Part shown: positions 1 to 5,834 of the stretch, piece after piece
How the letters are laid out: each line of letters starts with the position of its first letter
Position numbering within the stretch: the stretch's first letter is position 1
DNA from: a bacterium
GTDB lineage: Bacteria > AUK180 > JAQVHJ01
DNA length: 6,898 nt
Assembly (NCBI GenBank): GCA_028696285.1
Contig: JAQVHJ010000128.1
Span: 1 to 6,898 of the forward strand
Direction of reading: 5' to 3'
The notes under the pieces: model-generated
Database searches by the model: none
What the model was told of the DNA's origin: nothing
The model's input: the letters and a program-made list of their open reading frames with translations, nothing else
Made by a program: the position numbers and the translations under genes

Positions 1-822
1 AGCGGGACAGGAAAGGAACTGGTCGCAAGGTCCATTCATTATAACAGTAACAGGGCTTCATTCAGATTCGTTCCGGTTAATTGCGGGGGTATTCCCGAGG
101 AATTACTCGAGAGCGAGTTGTTCGGGTATGTTAAAGGCGCATTTACCGGAGCTTCAGAGACAAGGGCAGGATTTTTCCAGACGGCAGACGGGGGAACCAT
201 ATTTCTTGACGAGATAAGCGAAACTTCGATCGGAATGCAGGTGAAATTGCTCAGGGTCCTCCAGGATAAAGATGTTTATATGATTGGCGGAAGAAAACCG
301 GAGAAGGTGAATGTAAGAATAATCGCAGCAACAAACAAGAACCTATCAAAACTGGTAGAGAAAAATTTATTTCGTGAAGACCTGTATTTCAGATTAAATG
401 TAATTAATATTGAAATACCCCCGCTGCGGGACAGGGAGAATGATATTATCCTACTGATAAATTACTTTTCAAATAAGTTTGCCGAGAATTTGGGAAAACC
501 TGTTCCAAAATTTTCGGATAATGCATTACGCGTTTTAAAAAACTATTACTGGCCGGGGAACGTAAGGGAATTGGAGAATGTAATTCAGAGAATTTTAGTA
601 ATGTCAGAAGAAGAGATTGTTGATGTTCCTGACCTGCCTGGCCTTATGCACTTTTCCGCTCTGCAAGGAAGCGGGTTTGACCGGACTCTTGAAGAGGTTG
701 AGGCAGAATACATAAGTAATGTCCTTCAAAAGAACAACGGGAATAAAACCCGGGCTGCCGAAATCCTTGGCATTGACCGTAAAACCCTTCGGGAAAAGCT
801 AAAAAAATACCAAATTAAATAA
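1..822 (+). CDS. Sigma-54-dependent transcriptional activator (NtrC family), 5'-truncated
   Basis: Reading frame 1 is open from the first base to TAA at 820-822, giving 273 residues with no start in the window. The protein begins inside the Walker A loop (SGTGKE, residues 1-6) of a sigma-54-interacting AAA+ domain. Later motifs follow in order: the sigma-54 contact loop GAFTGA (46-51), Walker B GGTIFLDE (64-71), sensor I ATN (110-112), the arginine-finger region FREDLYFRL (about 124-132) and sensor II WPGNVREL (184-191). The last 29 residues (NGNKTRAAEILGIDRKTL and following) are a Fis-type helix-turn-helix that binds enhancer DNA. Proteins of this family use ATP hydrolysis to open RNA polymerase-sigma-54 complexes. 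The domain that would show what signal it reads (receiver, PAS, GAF or other) lies upstream of the window. The usual VNCAAIPE motif reads VNCGGIPE here, a mild variant. The function is certain at family level; the regulon is unknown. Confidence 0.96.
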   Translation, partial: SGTGKELVARSIHYNSNRASFRFVPVNCGGIPEELLESELFGYVKGAFTGASETRAGFFQTADGGTIFLDEISETSIGMQVKLLRVLQDKDVYMIGGRKPEKVNVRIIAATNKNLSKLVEKNLFREDLYFRLNVINIEIPPLRDRENDIILLINYFSNKFAENLGKPVPKFSDNALRVLKNYYWPGNVRELENVIQRILVMSEEEIVDVPDLPGLMHFSALQGSGFDRTLEEVEAEYISNVLQKNNGNKTRAAEILGIDRKTLREKLKKYQIK

Positions 823-875
823 TTCTTTTCACCATGTAATTACTGAATTATTGGGATGTTTATATTTTTTTCCTA

Positions 876-900
876 TTTTTTAATTAGAATAATTAAAAAA
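876..900. repeat. Perfect AT-only inverted repeat just upstream of a promoter
   Basis: TTTTTTAATTA (876-886) and TAATTAAAAAA (890-900) are exact reverse complements, giving an 11 bp stem with a GAA loop. The repeat ends 4 bp before the TTGACA box at 905. Read from either strand it has a T tract on its 3' side, so it could be a weak bidirectional terminator for the activator gene. The A/T tracts could equally act as an UP element for the promoter that follows. Confidence 0.5.
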
Positions 901-904
901 TAAC

Positions 905-933
905 TTGACAAGCGAGAAAAAATATGTTAATAT
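905..933 (+). promoter_or_regulatory. Orphan sigma-70-type promoter with extended -10
   Basis: TTGACA at 905-910 is a perfect -35 box. After 17 bp comes TAATAT (928-933), a 4/6 match to TATAAT, preceded by TGT (925-927), which gives an extended -10 (TGn). TATACT at 931-936 is a better -10 match, but its 20 bp spacing is poor. The start of transcription would be near 940. No reading frame with a ribosome binding site follows before 2220, so the likely product is a non-coding RNA. The -35 context TAACTTGACA is identical to that of the operon promoter at 2166. Confidence 0.6.
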
Positions 934-939
934 ACTATT

Positions 940-1130
940 AGATAAGTAGGAATTAACCTACAGCTCTTTTGAAATCTTTGTTTGGATTTCCTACAATTTT
1001 CTTGGCCGGTTCCCCGCCGTGTACGGGGGACCGGCACTTACAAAATCAATATCTCACCCCTTGTTTTATGCCCTCTTTAATCCCCGGGAAGAAATTCCTT
1101 TTCTTCCCGGGGGACTATTCTTAGGTTAAA
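940..1130 (+). ncRNA. Candidate structured small RNA, family not recognised
   Basis: Following the orphan promoter, this stretch holds two strong hairpins. The first is 12 bp with one G-U pair (1005-1016 with 1024-1035, loop CCGTGTA). The second is a perfect 13 bp stem (1082-1094 with 1100-1112, loop TTCCT). At the 5' end GTAGGAA (946-952) can pair with TTCCTAC (988-994). Alternatively TTAACCTA (953-960) can pair perfectly with TAGGTTAA (1122-1129), closing the whole region into a multibranched fold just before the repeat array. These two pairings would form a pseudoknot or alternate. I recognise no Rfam family; the two independent hairpins do not look like 6S RNA or tmRNA. Neither hairpin is followed by a clear U tract, so the 3' end is uncertain. 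Confidence 0.4.
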
Positions 1131-1560
1131 GGAAGTTAATGGGACACTTTTGCTACATATAATTCATGGAAGTATTTAATATCGAAGACAAATATTTTCA
1201 ATAATGATATTCAGGGAAATTACAAAATGTCCCAAGTCCTTCTTATCGCTTCTTAAGAATTCTATCGTCGGAAGTTAATGGGACACTTTTGCTACATATA
1301 ATTCATGGAAGTATTTAATATCGAAGACAAATATTTTCAATAATGATATTCAGGGAAATTACAAAATGTCCCAAGTCCTTCTTATCGCTTCTTAAGAATT
1401 CTATCGTCGGAAGTTAATGGGACACTTTTGCTACATATAATTCATAGAAGTATTTAATATCGAAGACAAATATTTTCAATAATGATATTCAGGGAAATTA
1501 CAAAATGTCCCAAGTCCTTCTTATCGCTCATTAACAATTCTTATGTAAGGAAGTTAATGG
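1131..1560. repeat. Tandem array: three 139-140 bp units plus a 12 bp partial unit
   Basis: Units start with GGAAGTTAATGG at 1131, 1270, 1409 and 1549. Units 1 and 2 (139 bp each) are identical by eye. Unit 3 (140 bp) has one substitution at 1446 (G to A) and a different last 20 bases or so. The fourth copy is cut after 12 bases, where the heptamer ladder begins. Each unit carries inverted repeats: GGGACACTTTTG (1141-1152 in unit 1) against CAAAATGTCCC (1223-1233), complementary except for one bulged C. Inside these TAATT (1160-1164) pairs with AATTA (1218-1222), and AATATC (1178-1183) with GATATT (1206-1211). Each unit can therefore fold into a long imperfect hairpin of about 93 nt, joined to the next by a 46 bp spacer. 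The form suggests a MITE-like element, or the end of an insertion sequence, that was later amplified in tandem. There is no transposase in the window. Confidence 0.9.
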
Positions 1561-1671
1561 TAAATGGTAAACGGTGAACGGTGAACGGAAGACGTGATTC
1601 GTGATTGACGCTTCGCTTCGCTAGCGAGATCTCGACTTTGTCTCGATAACGTAAACTGTGATTCGTGATTT
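1559..1671. repeat. Heptameric tandem repeats (GGTAAAC/GGTGAAC/GTGATTC type), in two blocks
   Basis: Seven consecutive 7-mers run from 1559 to 1607: GGTAAAT, GGTAAAC, GGTGAAC, GGTGAAC, GGAAGAC, GTGATTC and GTGATTG. The same family returns at 1651-1671 as GTAAACT, GTGATTC and GTGATTT, after a palindromic insert at 1608-1650. Short heptamer repeats of this general kind are known from cyanobacteria (STRR sequences) and other genomes. They are non-coding and may mark slippage-prone DNA. Confidence 0.75.
1608..1650. repeat. REP-like palindromic segment A
   Basis: This GC-richer insert between the two heptamer blocks contains CGCTTCGCTTCG, the 8 bp palindrome CGCTAGCG and the 10 bp palindrome CGAGATCTCG (1625-1634), followed by GTCTCGATAACG. 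It resembles the segment at 1731-1777, so the two look like diverged copies of one repeat. It has no coding capacity. Confidence 0.5.
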
Positions 1672-1730
1672 GGAAAACACAATAATTGTATTACAAGCGT
1701 TTGATACAGATTGTAGGGGCGAAGGGCCAG

Positions 1731-1835
1731 GACGCATCGCTATCGCTTGCTAGATCTCGACGTTATCTCGATAGCGCAATGACAGTGTACCTAAGTACTA
1801 CATTGAGTACATAGCCCTGCACGTGGGGTACACTG
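1731..1835. repeat. REP-like palindromic segment B with adjoining hairpin
   Basis: CGCTATCG (1738-1745) pairs with CGATAGCG (1769-1776), with AGAT/ATCT pairing inside the loop. The segment shares TAGATCTCGAC and TCTCGATA with segment A. Directly after it, CAGTGTACC (1783-1791) pairs perfectly with GGTACACTG (1827-1835), enclosing a smaller GTACT/AGTAC hairpin (1795-1799 with 1806-1810). Both could form cruciforms or RNA hairpins. I looked for an integron attC pattern and did not find convincing paired core sites. Confidence 0.5.
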
Positions 1836-1874
1836 CTTCGCTAATGACGTTATTTGGTTTGCAGATGTGTGAAT

Positions 1875-1913
1875 GTCATTGGGAAATAAACGAAGTTTGT
1901 CGCGGCAATCTAC
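1875..1913. repeat. Degenerate dispersed repeat of the GTCATTGCGAG...GCAATCT type
   Basis: The sequence starts GTCATTGGGAAA and ends GTCGCGGCAATCTAC. It resembles a dispersed palindromic repeat seen in many bacterial genomes, with GTCATTGCGAG at one end and GGCAATCT at the other; this resemblance is from memory. Its GTCATTG (1875-1881) is the exact reverse complement of CAATGAC at 1777-1783, so the preceding hairpin is flanked by oppositely oriented repeat ends. Confidence 0.4.
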
Positions 1914-1961
1914 CTGGGTAATAATGAACAGAATAATATCCGGGCTTCAGCCCTTATTTTA

Positions 1962-2007
1962 GTCCGATTAATCGGACGATGGAATCCATACCAGGAATAA
2001 ATTCCTG
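1962..2007. repeat. Two adjacent perfect palindromes
   Basis: GTCCGATTAATCGGAC (1962-1977) is a perfect 16 bp palindrome. CAGGAAT-AA-ATTCCTG (1992-2007) is a second perfect inverted repeat with a 2 bp centre. A short GGGC-TTCA-GCCC hairpin followed by TTATTTT (1942-1960) lies just upstream. They could be repeat-family debris, protein binding sites or weak terminators; the sequence does not decide. Confidence 0.5.
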
Positions 2008-2153
2008 ACTGTTTGTGTTTTAGAATACCGTGGTTAAAACCCCGGCCTCCGGACATATTTAGAATAAATTCATTAAAAAAATCGTTTGTAAATAAATGTC
2101 TCTTTTGTCGATTAATTAAAAACTATTTAATAAAGAAATGAGGAAACTCTTTT

Positions 2154-2169
2154 TCAAGTTATAACTTGA
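2154..2169. promoter_or_regulatory. Operator-like perfect palindrome over the -35 box
   Basis: TCAAGTTATAACTTGA is a perfect 16 bp palindrome. Its last four bases are the first four of the TTGACA box at 2166-2171, so a dimeric repressor bound here would block RNA polymerase. No regulator gene lies next to it in the window except the sigma-54 activator upstream, whose family does not normally act this way at a sigma-70 promoter. The regulatory role is inferred from symmetry and position only. Confidence 0.5.
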
Positions 2170-2194
2170 CATAAAAGAAAATATATATTATAAT
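2166..2194 (+). promoter_or_regulatory. Consensus sigma-70 promoter of the five-gene unit
   Basis: TTGACA (2166-2171) and TATAAT (2189-2194) match the consensus perfectly with the ideal 17 bp spacing, in very AT-rich surroundings. Transcription would start near 2201. That leaves a leader of about 19 nt before the ATG at 2220 and almost none before the ATG at 2208, which helps fix the start of the first gene. Confidence 0.88.
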
Positions 2195-2219
2195 TATAAA
2201 ATAAACAATGGAGGACTTA

Positions 2220-3050
2220 ATGCTGAAAAATCTGATTATGTCAGAGAGAGATGTTCCTTTTGCTGTTGAGCTTACAAAACATGAAGGATGGAACTATTCG
2301 GAAGATGATTTTTTAAGACTTTTAAAATTAAATCCTTCAGGGTGTTTTGTAAGTTGGAAGGATGCGAACCGCGCAGGTATTGTAACCACTTCAATTTACG
2401 GCACGTATGCATTTATCGGGACCTTAATTGTAAAGCAGGAATACCGGAAACAGGGGATTGGCAGGTCATTATTGGAGTTTGCCATGAAGCATTTGCAGGA
2501 GTCGGGAGTAATCACCATAGAATTAGACGGGGTGTTTTCCGCAGTTGAACTGTATCGTGAGTTGGGGTTTCAGGATAAATATTTATCTCTCCGACTTGAG
2601 AAGGTTCCCGGCAATAAATCAGACGACACAGTCCTTTATCAGCCGCAGGATTTTGATGGAATCATTGAACTCGATTCTGAATTGACAAGAATTAAAAGGG
2701 AATGTTTATTAAGAGAGTATTTAAATACGTTTAAAGATTCAGTATTTATGTTAAAGAAAAAAGAAGTTGAAGCATATGCGATTGTCGTACCTAAGACAAA
2801 GAAGTCTGTTTCAATTACATTTTTTATTTCAAAAACGATAGAAGGCGGGGAAGTAATTTTAAATTCAATACTAAAGAGATTTCAAGATAAGACCATATAT
2901 ATTGGAATCCCTGAGATAAACAGGGAATCCGTAAAATTAGTTTCTTCAAAAGGTTTTCTTTACCGAGAGCCGTCATTAAGAATGTACTCCGGTAAAAGGA
3001 TTCAATACGAGAATTTCATGTATGGAATAGTCTCACCTGAAAAAGGTTAA
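2220..3050 (+). CDS. Two-domain GNAT-family N-acetyltransferase
   Basis: This encodes 276 residues. An ATG at 2208 is in frame, but the Shine-Dalgarno GGAGG (2210-2214) lies inside that extension and sits 5 nt before the ATG at 2220, so 2220 is the better start. The N-terminal half (about residues 1-130) is a GNAT fold that transfers an acetyl group from acetyl-CoA. The acetyl-CoA loop is R76-KQ-G79-I-G81 after strand IGTLIVKQEY, and AVELYRELGF is the typical late motif. The C-terminal half (about 145-275) resembles the second domain (Acetyltransf_18 type) of tandem GNAT proteins, ending in the typical RMYSG...YGIVSPEKG. The substrate cannot be predicted. It is the first gene of the operon and ends 15 bp before the peptidase gene. 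Confidence 0.9.
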   Translation: MLKNLIMSERDVPFAVELTKHEGWNYSEDDFLRLLKLNPSGCFVSWKDANRAGIVTTSIYGTYAFIGTLIVKQEYRKQGIGRSLLEFAMKHLQESGVITIELDGVFSAVELYRELGFQDKYLSLRLEKVPGNKSDDTVLYQPQDFDGIIELDSELTRIKRECLLREYLNTFKDSVFMLKKKEVEAYAIVVPKTKKSVSITFFISKTIEGGEVILNSILKRFQDKTIYIGIPEINRESVKLVSSKGFLYREPSLRMYSGKRIQYENFMYGIVSPEKG

Positions 3051-3065
3051 ATAAAGGAGTAAATA

Positions 3066-4835
3066 ATGAAAAAGGAAGATCTTCGCTGGAATTTAAATGA
3101 CCTTGTAAAAGAGAAGGATTTCGAGAAGGTTTTTGGAATAGCAATAAAGGAGATATTACTTCTTCAGAAGGAGTTCAGGAAATTATCCCCTTCATCTTCA
3201 ACAGGTCAGTTTAATAAGTTAATTTCCCGAATAGAGAGGGTTAAGGATCTCGTAAGCTGCGTTGGGGATTTTTCAATGCTTTATTTTTCGACACATTTAA
3301 CGGAGGATAAATCCTTTTCTTATAAAAGTAAGGCAGATGAAGTTAATGTTTTATTTTCTGATACGAATCTTGAAATATCACGCTGGCTTCAAGGCTTGCC
3401 AGTGAGCGGAATGAAGACTCTGGATAAAAAGAATCAAATCCGTATTTTCAAATTATTTCCTAAGCTTCACTTTATGTTTGAAAGGCTTCTTGATGCAAAG
3501 AAGCATACGTTAAGCATGGAAGAGGAGCGTATGACAACGAGGAAGGACTCCAACTTAAAATCAACCATCTTAAGTTTATATCAATTAATTGTAAATGACT
3601 ACACCTATGAGTTTAAGGTAAAGGGCAAGAAACCCGTCATTTATAAAACATCTTCGGAGATATCGCCGTATGTTCACAGCAAGAATCCTTCTGAACGTGA
3701 AGCCGCATACAAGGCTCTTTTCCTTCCGTATGAAAAAGATATATTAAAACATTTTAATATTTATCAGGCGATAGCCAAGGATTGGGACGAAAATTCGCGG
3801 CTTAGAGGGTATCCTTCTCCGATCTCGCTCAGGAACTTCAGGAATGACATAGAAGACAAGACAATAGAAACGGTAATGAATGTCTGTTCAGAGAACAGTT
3901 TTTTATTCCAGGAATATTTCATGAAGAAGGCGAAAGCTTTGGGTATGAAGAAGCTCAGGAGATATGATATTTATGCGCCGGTCGGAGGGAAGGAACATAA
4001 ATATACCTTTGAAGAGTCGAAGAAAAAGGTCTTGGAGATATTTAATGAGTTCACCCCCGGTTTTCATGCCCGTGCAAAATTAATTTTTGATGAAGAGCAT
4101 GTTGACTCGCATCCGAGACAGGGAAAGCGTTCGTGGGCATTCTGTTCCACGACCGCTCCGTCAATTACGCCGTATGTTTTATTGAATTTCAATGGAACGC
4201 CTAATTCACTAATGACCATGGCGCATGAATTGGGCCATGGTATCCATTCCTTATACTCGAATAAATTATCGACATTAGTACAAAGCGAACCGCTCCCCTT
4301 AGCTGAGACCGCCTCAACCTTTTCAGAGATGCTTATATTCGACCGGTTGCTCCAGGAGCTGAAGAATCCGGAAGAAAAGAAGACGTTATTATTTGAGAAG
4401 ATCGGCAGTTCCTACGCAACGATAATTAGACAGAATTATTTTGTTAAGTTTGAAGTTGCTGCGCATGATGCGATTAAAAAGGGAACAACCGCAAAAGGTT
4501 TATGCGATATTTATTCAGAGAATCTCAAGGAGCAATTTGGCAGTTCTATTGTTATTTCAGACGAGTTCCGTTTTGAGTGGTCGTACATTCCACATATTTT
4601 CCGGACGCCGTTTTATTGTTATGCTTATAATTTCGGGGAACTTTTAGCAATGTCATTATATTCAATTTACAAGAGTAGGGGTAAGTCATTCATTCCGAAG
4701 ATCGAGATGATCCTTGCTTCCGGCGGTTCTGAAAAGCCGTCAAGACTTCTGAAAAGCATCGGAATAGACATTAACTCAAAGAGTTCTTGGAACGGCAGTT
4801 TTTCCATGATCAGAGAATGGCTTAAATTATTATAG
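3066..4835 (+). CDS. M3-family zinc oligoendopeptidase (PepF-like)
   Basis: The product has 589 residues, a usual length for M3B oligoendopeptidases. GGAG (3056-3059) lies 6 nt before the ATG. The N-terminal part starts with RWNLNDL, the typical opening of the family, followed by helical segments that form the upper lobe of the substrate channel. The catalytic part (about 200-575) contains the zinc motif H387-E-L-G-H391, and E414 in LAETAST is the probable third zinc ligand. Other family signatures are SWAFCSTTAPSITPYVLLNF before the zinc site and the substrate-side HIFRTPFYCYAYNFGELLA (H510, Y517, Y519, Y521). No signal peptide or membrane segment is present, so it should work in the cytoplasm, cutting short peptides but not folded proteins. 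All catalytic residues are intact. It lies 15 bp after the acetyltransferase gene and 32 bp before the cyclase gene. Confidence 0.95.
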   Translation: MKKEDLRWNLNDLVKEKDFEKVFGIAIKEILLLQKEFRKLSPSSSTGQFNKLISRIERVKDLVSCVGDFSMLYFSTHLTEDKSFSYKSKADEVNVLFSDTNLEISRWLQGLPVSGMKTLDKKNQIRIFKLFPKLHFMFERLLDAKKHTLSMEEERMTTRKDSNLKSTILSLYQLIVNDYTYEFKVKGKKPVIYKTSSEISPYVHSKNPSEREAAYKALFLPYEKDILKHFNIYQAIAKDWDENSRLRGYPSPISLRNFRNDIEDKTIETVMNVCSENSFLFQEYFMKKAKALGMKKLRRYDIYAPVGGKEHKYTFEESKKKVLEIFNEFTPGFHARAKLIFDEEHVDSHPRQGKRSWAFCSTTAPSITPYVLLNFNGTPNSLMTMAHELGHGIHSLYSNKLSTLVQSEPLPLAETASTFSEMLIFDRLLQELKNPEEKKTLLFEKIGSSYATIIRQNYFVKFEVAAHDAIKKGTTAKGLCDIYSENLKEQFGSSIVISDEFRFEWSYIPHIFRTPFYCYAYNFGELLAMSLYSIYKSRGKSFIPKIEMILASGGSEKPSRLLKSIGIDINSKSSWNGSFSMIREWLKLL

Positions 4836-4867
4836 CGTTTTAAAATAATAAGAAAGGGTATTTTTAA

Positions 4868-5812
4868 ATGCCGGTAAAGATACAGACATTAAATTTCAAG
4901 GGAGTCGGTTACAATACTTATACGTTTAATAAGGAACGTATTCGAATTGGCCGAAGCCCGGAAAATGACCTTGTTTTGAAGGACGGTGACGTTTCAAGGA
5001 ATCACGTCAACCTTTTTCAATTAGGCTTGAAGTTCTATCTTGAAGATCAGGGGAGCATGAACGGGACTTGGATTTATAATGACGGGGACTGGATCCAGTC
5101 AACCGGAGCTCAGGAACTTAAATTTCCGGTTCTTGTAATTGTCGGGGTTAATATAATATTAAAGATAGACAATATCAATAAGGAAGACGGTTCTGCCCAG
5201 GACACTGATATGATCAGCGAACCGTCAACCTCCGTTCTTGAACCCGGTTTTGAGAAGGAGAGATATTGCGGTATTTTAGTCCTTGACATCTGCGACTCAA
5301 CCAAGATAACAAATATTGACGAGAAGCAGGCATATCTAATGAAGGTGCAATTGAACAGGATTGCGATGCCCGTTTTTTTATTGAATGACATGGCCTTTTA
5401 CAAAGGTACCGGGGACGGATTCATCGTTACGTTTAAAGCGCCATTCACTGCATTAAGTGTTGCAGATCAACTGACTGAAAAGATTTTTCAGAGCAATAGA
5501 AATGATCCGAAATATCCGATTCATTTCAGACTGGCACTTCATTACGGGAAGATTTATTATACCGATTCCGAAAGAACGGATGTTCACGGAAATGACGTTA
5601 ACCTGGCTTTCAGGATAGAAGGTGTTCAGGAAGACGCGTTCATTCAGCAATTGGGTAGTTTCCCGAAAGAGAACAGGATACTCTGTTCGGGAGAGTTCCG
5701 GAATCAGGTTGAATCATTCTCGAAGAAATTCAATCTCATCTTTAATTATTGCGGCTGCGCAAAATTAAAGGGGATTGAAGAAGCAATCGATATTTATTGT
5801 ATATCAAAGTAA
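4868..5812 (+). CDS. FHA domain-class III adenylyl cyclase fusion
   Basis: This encodes 314 residues, with ATG at 4868 after an AGAAAGGG site. Residues about 5-100 form a forkhead-associated domain with the phosphothreonine-binding signatures G28-R-S30, S43-R-N-H46 and N65-G-T67. A linker of about 30 residues follows. Residues about 133-312 form a class III cyclase homology domain. The two metal-binding aspartates are D140 (LVLDICDST) and D183 (KGTGDGF). The transition-state pair is N245 and R249 (VNLAFR). The adenine-selecting lysine and aspartate fit K179 and D238, so I predict cAMP rather than cGMP production from ATP. There is no transmembrane segment, so it is cytosolic. Class III cyclases act as dimers; docking of a phosphoprotein on the FHA domain could control activity. 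No protein kinase partner is in the window. The FHA-cyclase pairing is known in other bacteria; its ligand here is unknown. Confidence 0.93.
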   Translation: MPVKIQTLNFKGVGYNTYTFNKERIRIGRSPENDLVLKDGDVSRNHVNLFQLGLKFYLEDQGSMNGTWIYNDGDWIQSTGAQELKFPVLVIVGVNIILKIDNINKEDGSAQDTDMISEPSTSVLEPGFEKERYCGILVLDICDSTKITNIDEKQAYLMKVQLNRIAMPVFLLNDMAFYKGTGDGFIVTFKAPFTALSVADQLTEKIFQSNRNDPKYPIHFRLALHYGKIYYTDSERTDVHGNDVNLAFRIEGVQEDAFIQQLGSFPKENRILCSGEFRNQVESFSKKFNLIFNYCGCAKLKGIEEAIDIYCISK

Positions 5813-5834
5813 TAAAAAAAGGAGAGAGACAGAG

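Larger units (their letters stand above)
823..2207. other. Gene-free intergenic island of about 1.4 kb, rich in repeats and palindromes
   Basis: I find no credible coding region here on the plus strand: the longest open stretches are a few dozen codons without a Shine-Dalgarno site. The order of contents is an AT-only hairpin, an orphan promoter, a GC-hairpin transcript candidate, a 139 bp tandem array, a heptamer ladder, REP-like palindromes, isolated perfect palindromes and the promoter of the next operon. Just after the activator gene an all-AT inverted repeat (AATAATTC at 818-825, GAATTATT at 845-852) precedes T-rich DNA. It could end transcription weakly, but its stem has little stability. 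Confidence 0.85.

Noticed and set aside
1019..1129. 36-codon open frame starting at GTG 1019 in the structured region
   Set aside because: It has no Shine-Dalgarno, its start lies in the loop of a strong hairpin, and it spans a second perfect hairpin; the nucleotide structure explains the region better.
1131..1560. CRISPR array
   Set aside because: Whole 139 bp units repeat including the spacer portion, with no short repeat separated by unique spacers and no cas genes.
1608..1835. Integron attC site
   Set aside because: Hairpins are present, but no convincing pair of GTTRRRY/RYYYAAC core sites lies at the ends, and there is no cassette gene or integrase.
1865..1921. 18-codon frame MCECHWEINEV...
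   Set aside because: It is too short, has no ribosome binding site, and lies inside a degenerate dispersed repeat.
1942..1960. GGGC-TTCA-GCCC hairpin with TTATTTT as a terminator
   Set aside because: The stem is only 4 bp and the T tract is broken, and nothing obvious upstream needs terminating there.
2342..2548. 68-codon plus-strand frame inside the acetyltransferase gene
   Set aside because: It is a shadow of the GNAT gene in another frame with no recognisable protein features.
4441..4647. 68-codon plus-strand frame inside the peptidase gene
   Set aside because: It overlaps conserved M3 peptidase sequence in the main frame and has no independent support.
5110..5650. Two minus-strand frames (5110-5391 and 5453-5650) opposite the cyclase gene
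   Set aside because: The plus strand encodes intact FHA and cyclase motifs; the antisense frames have no family features or promoter.
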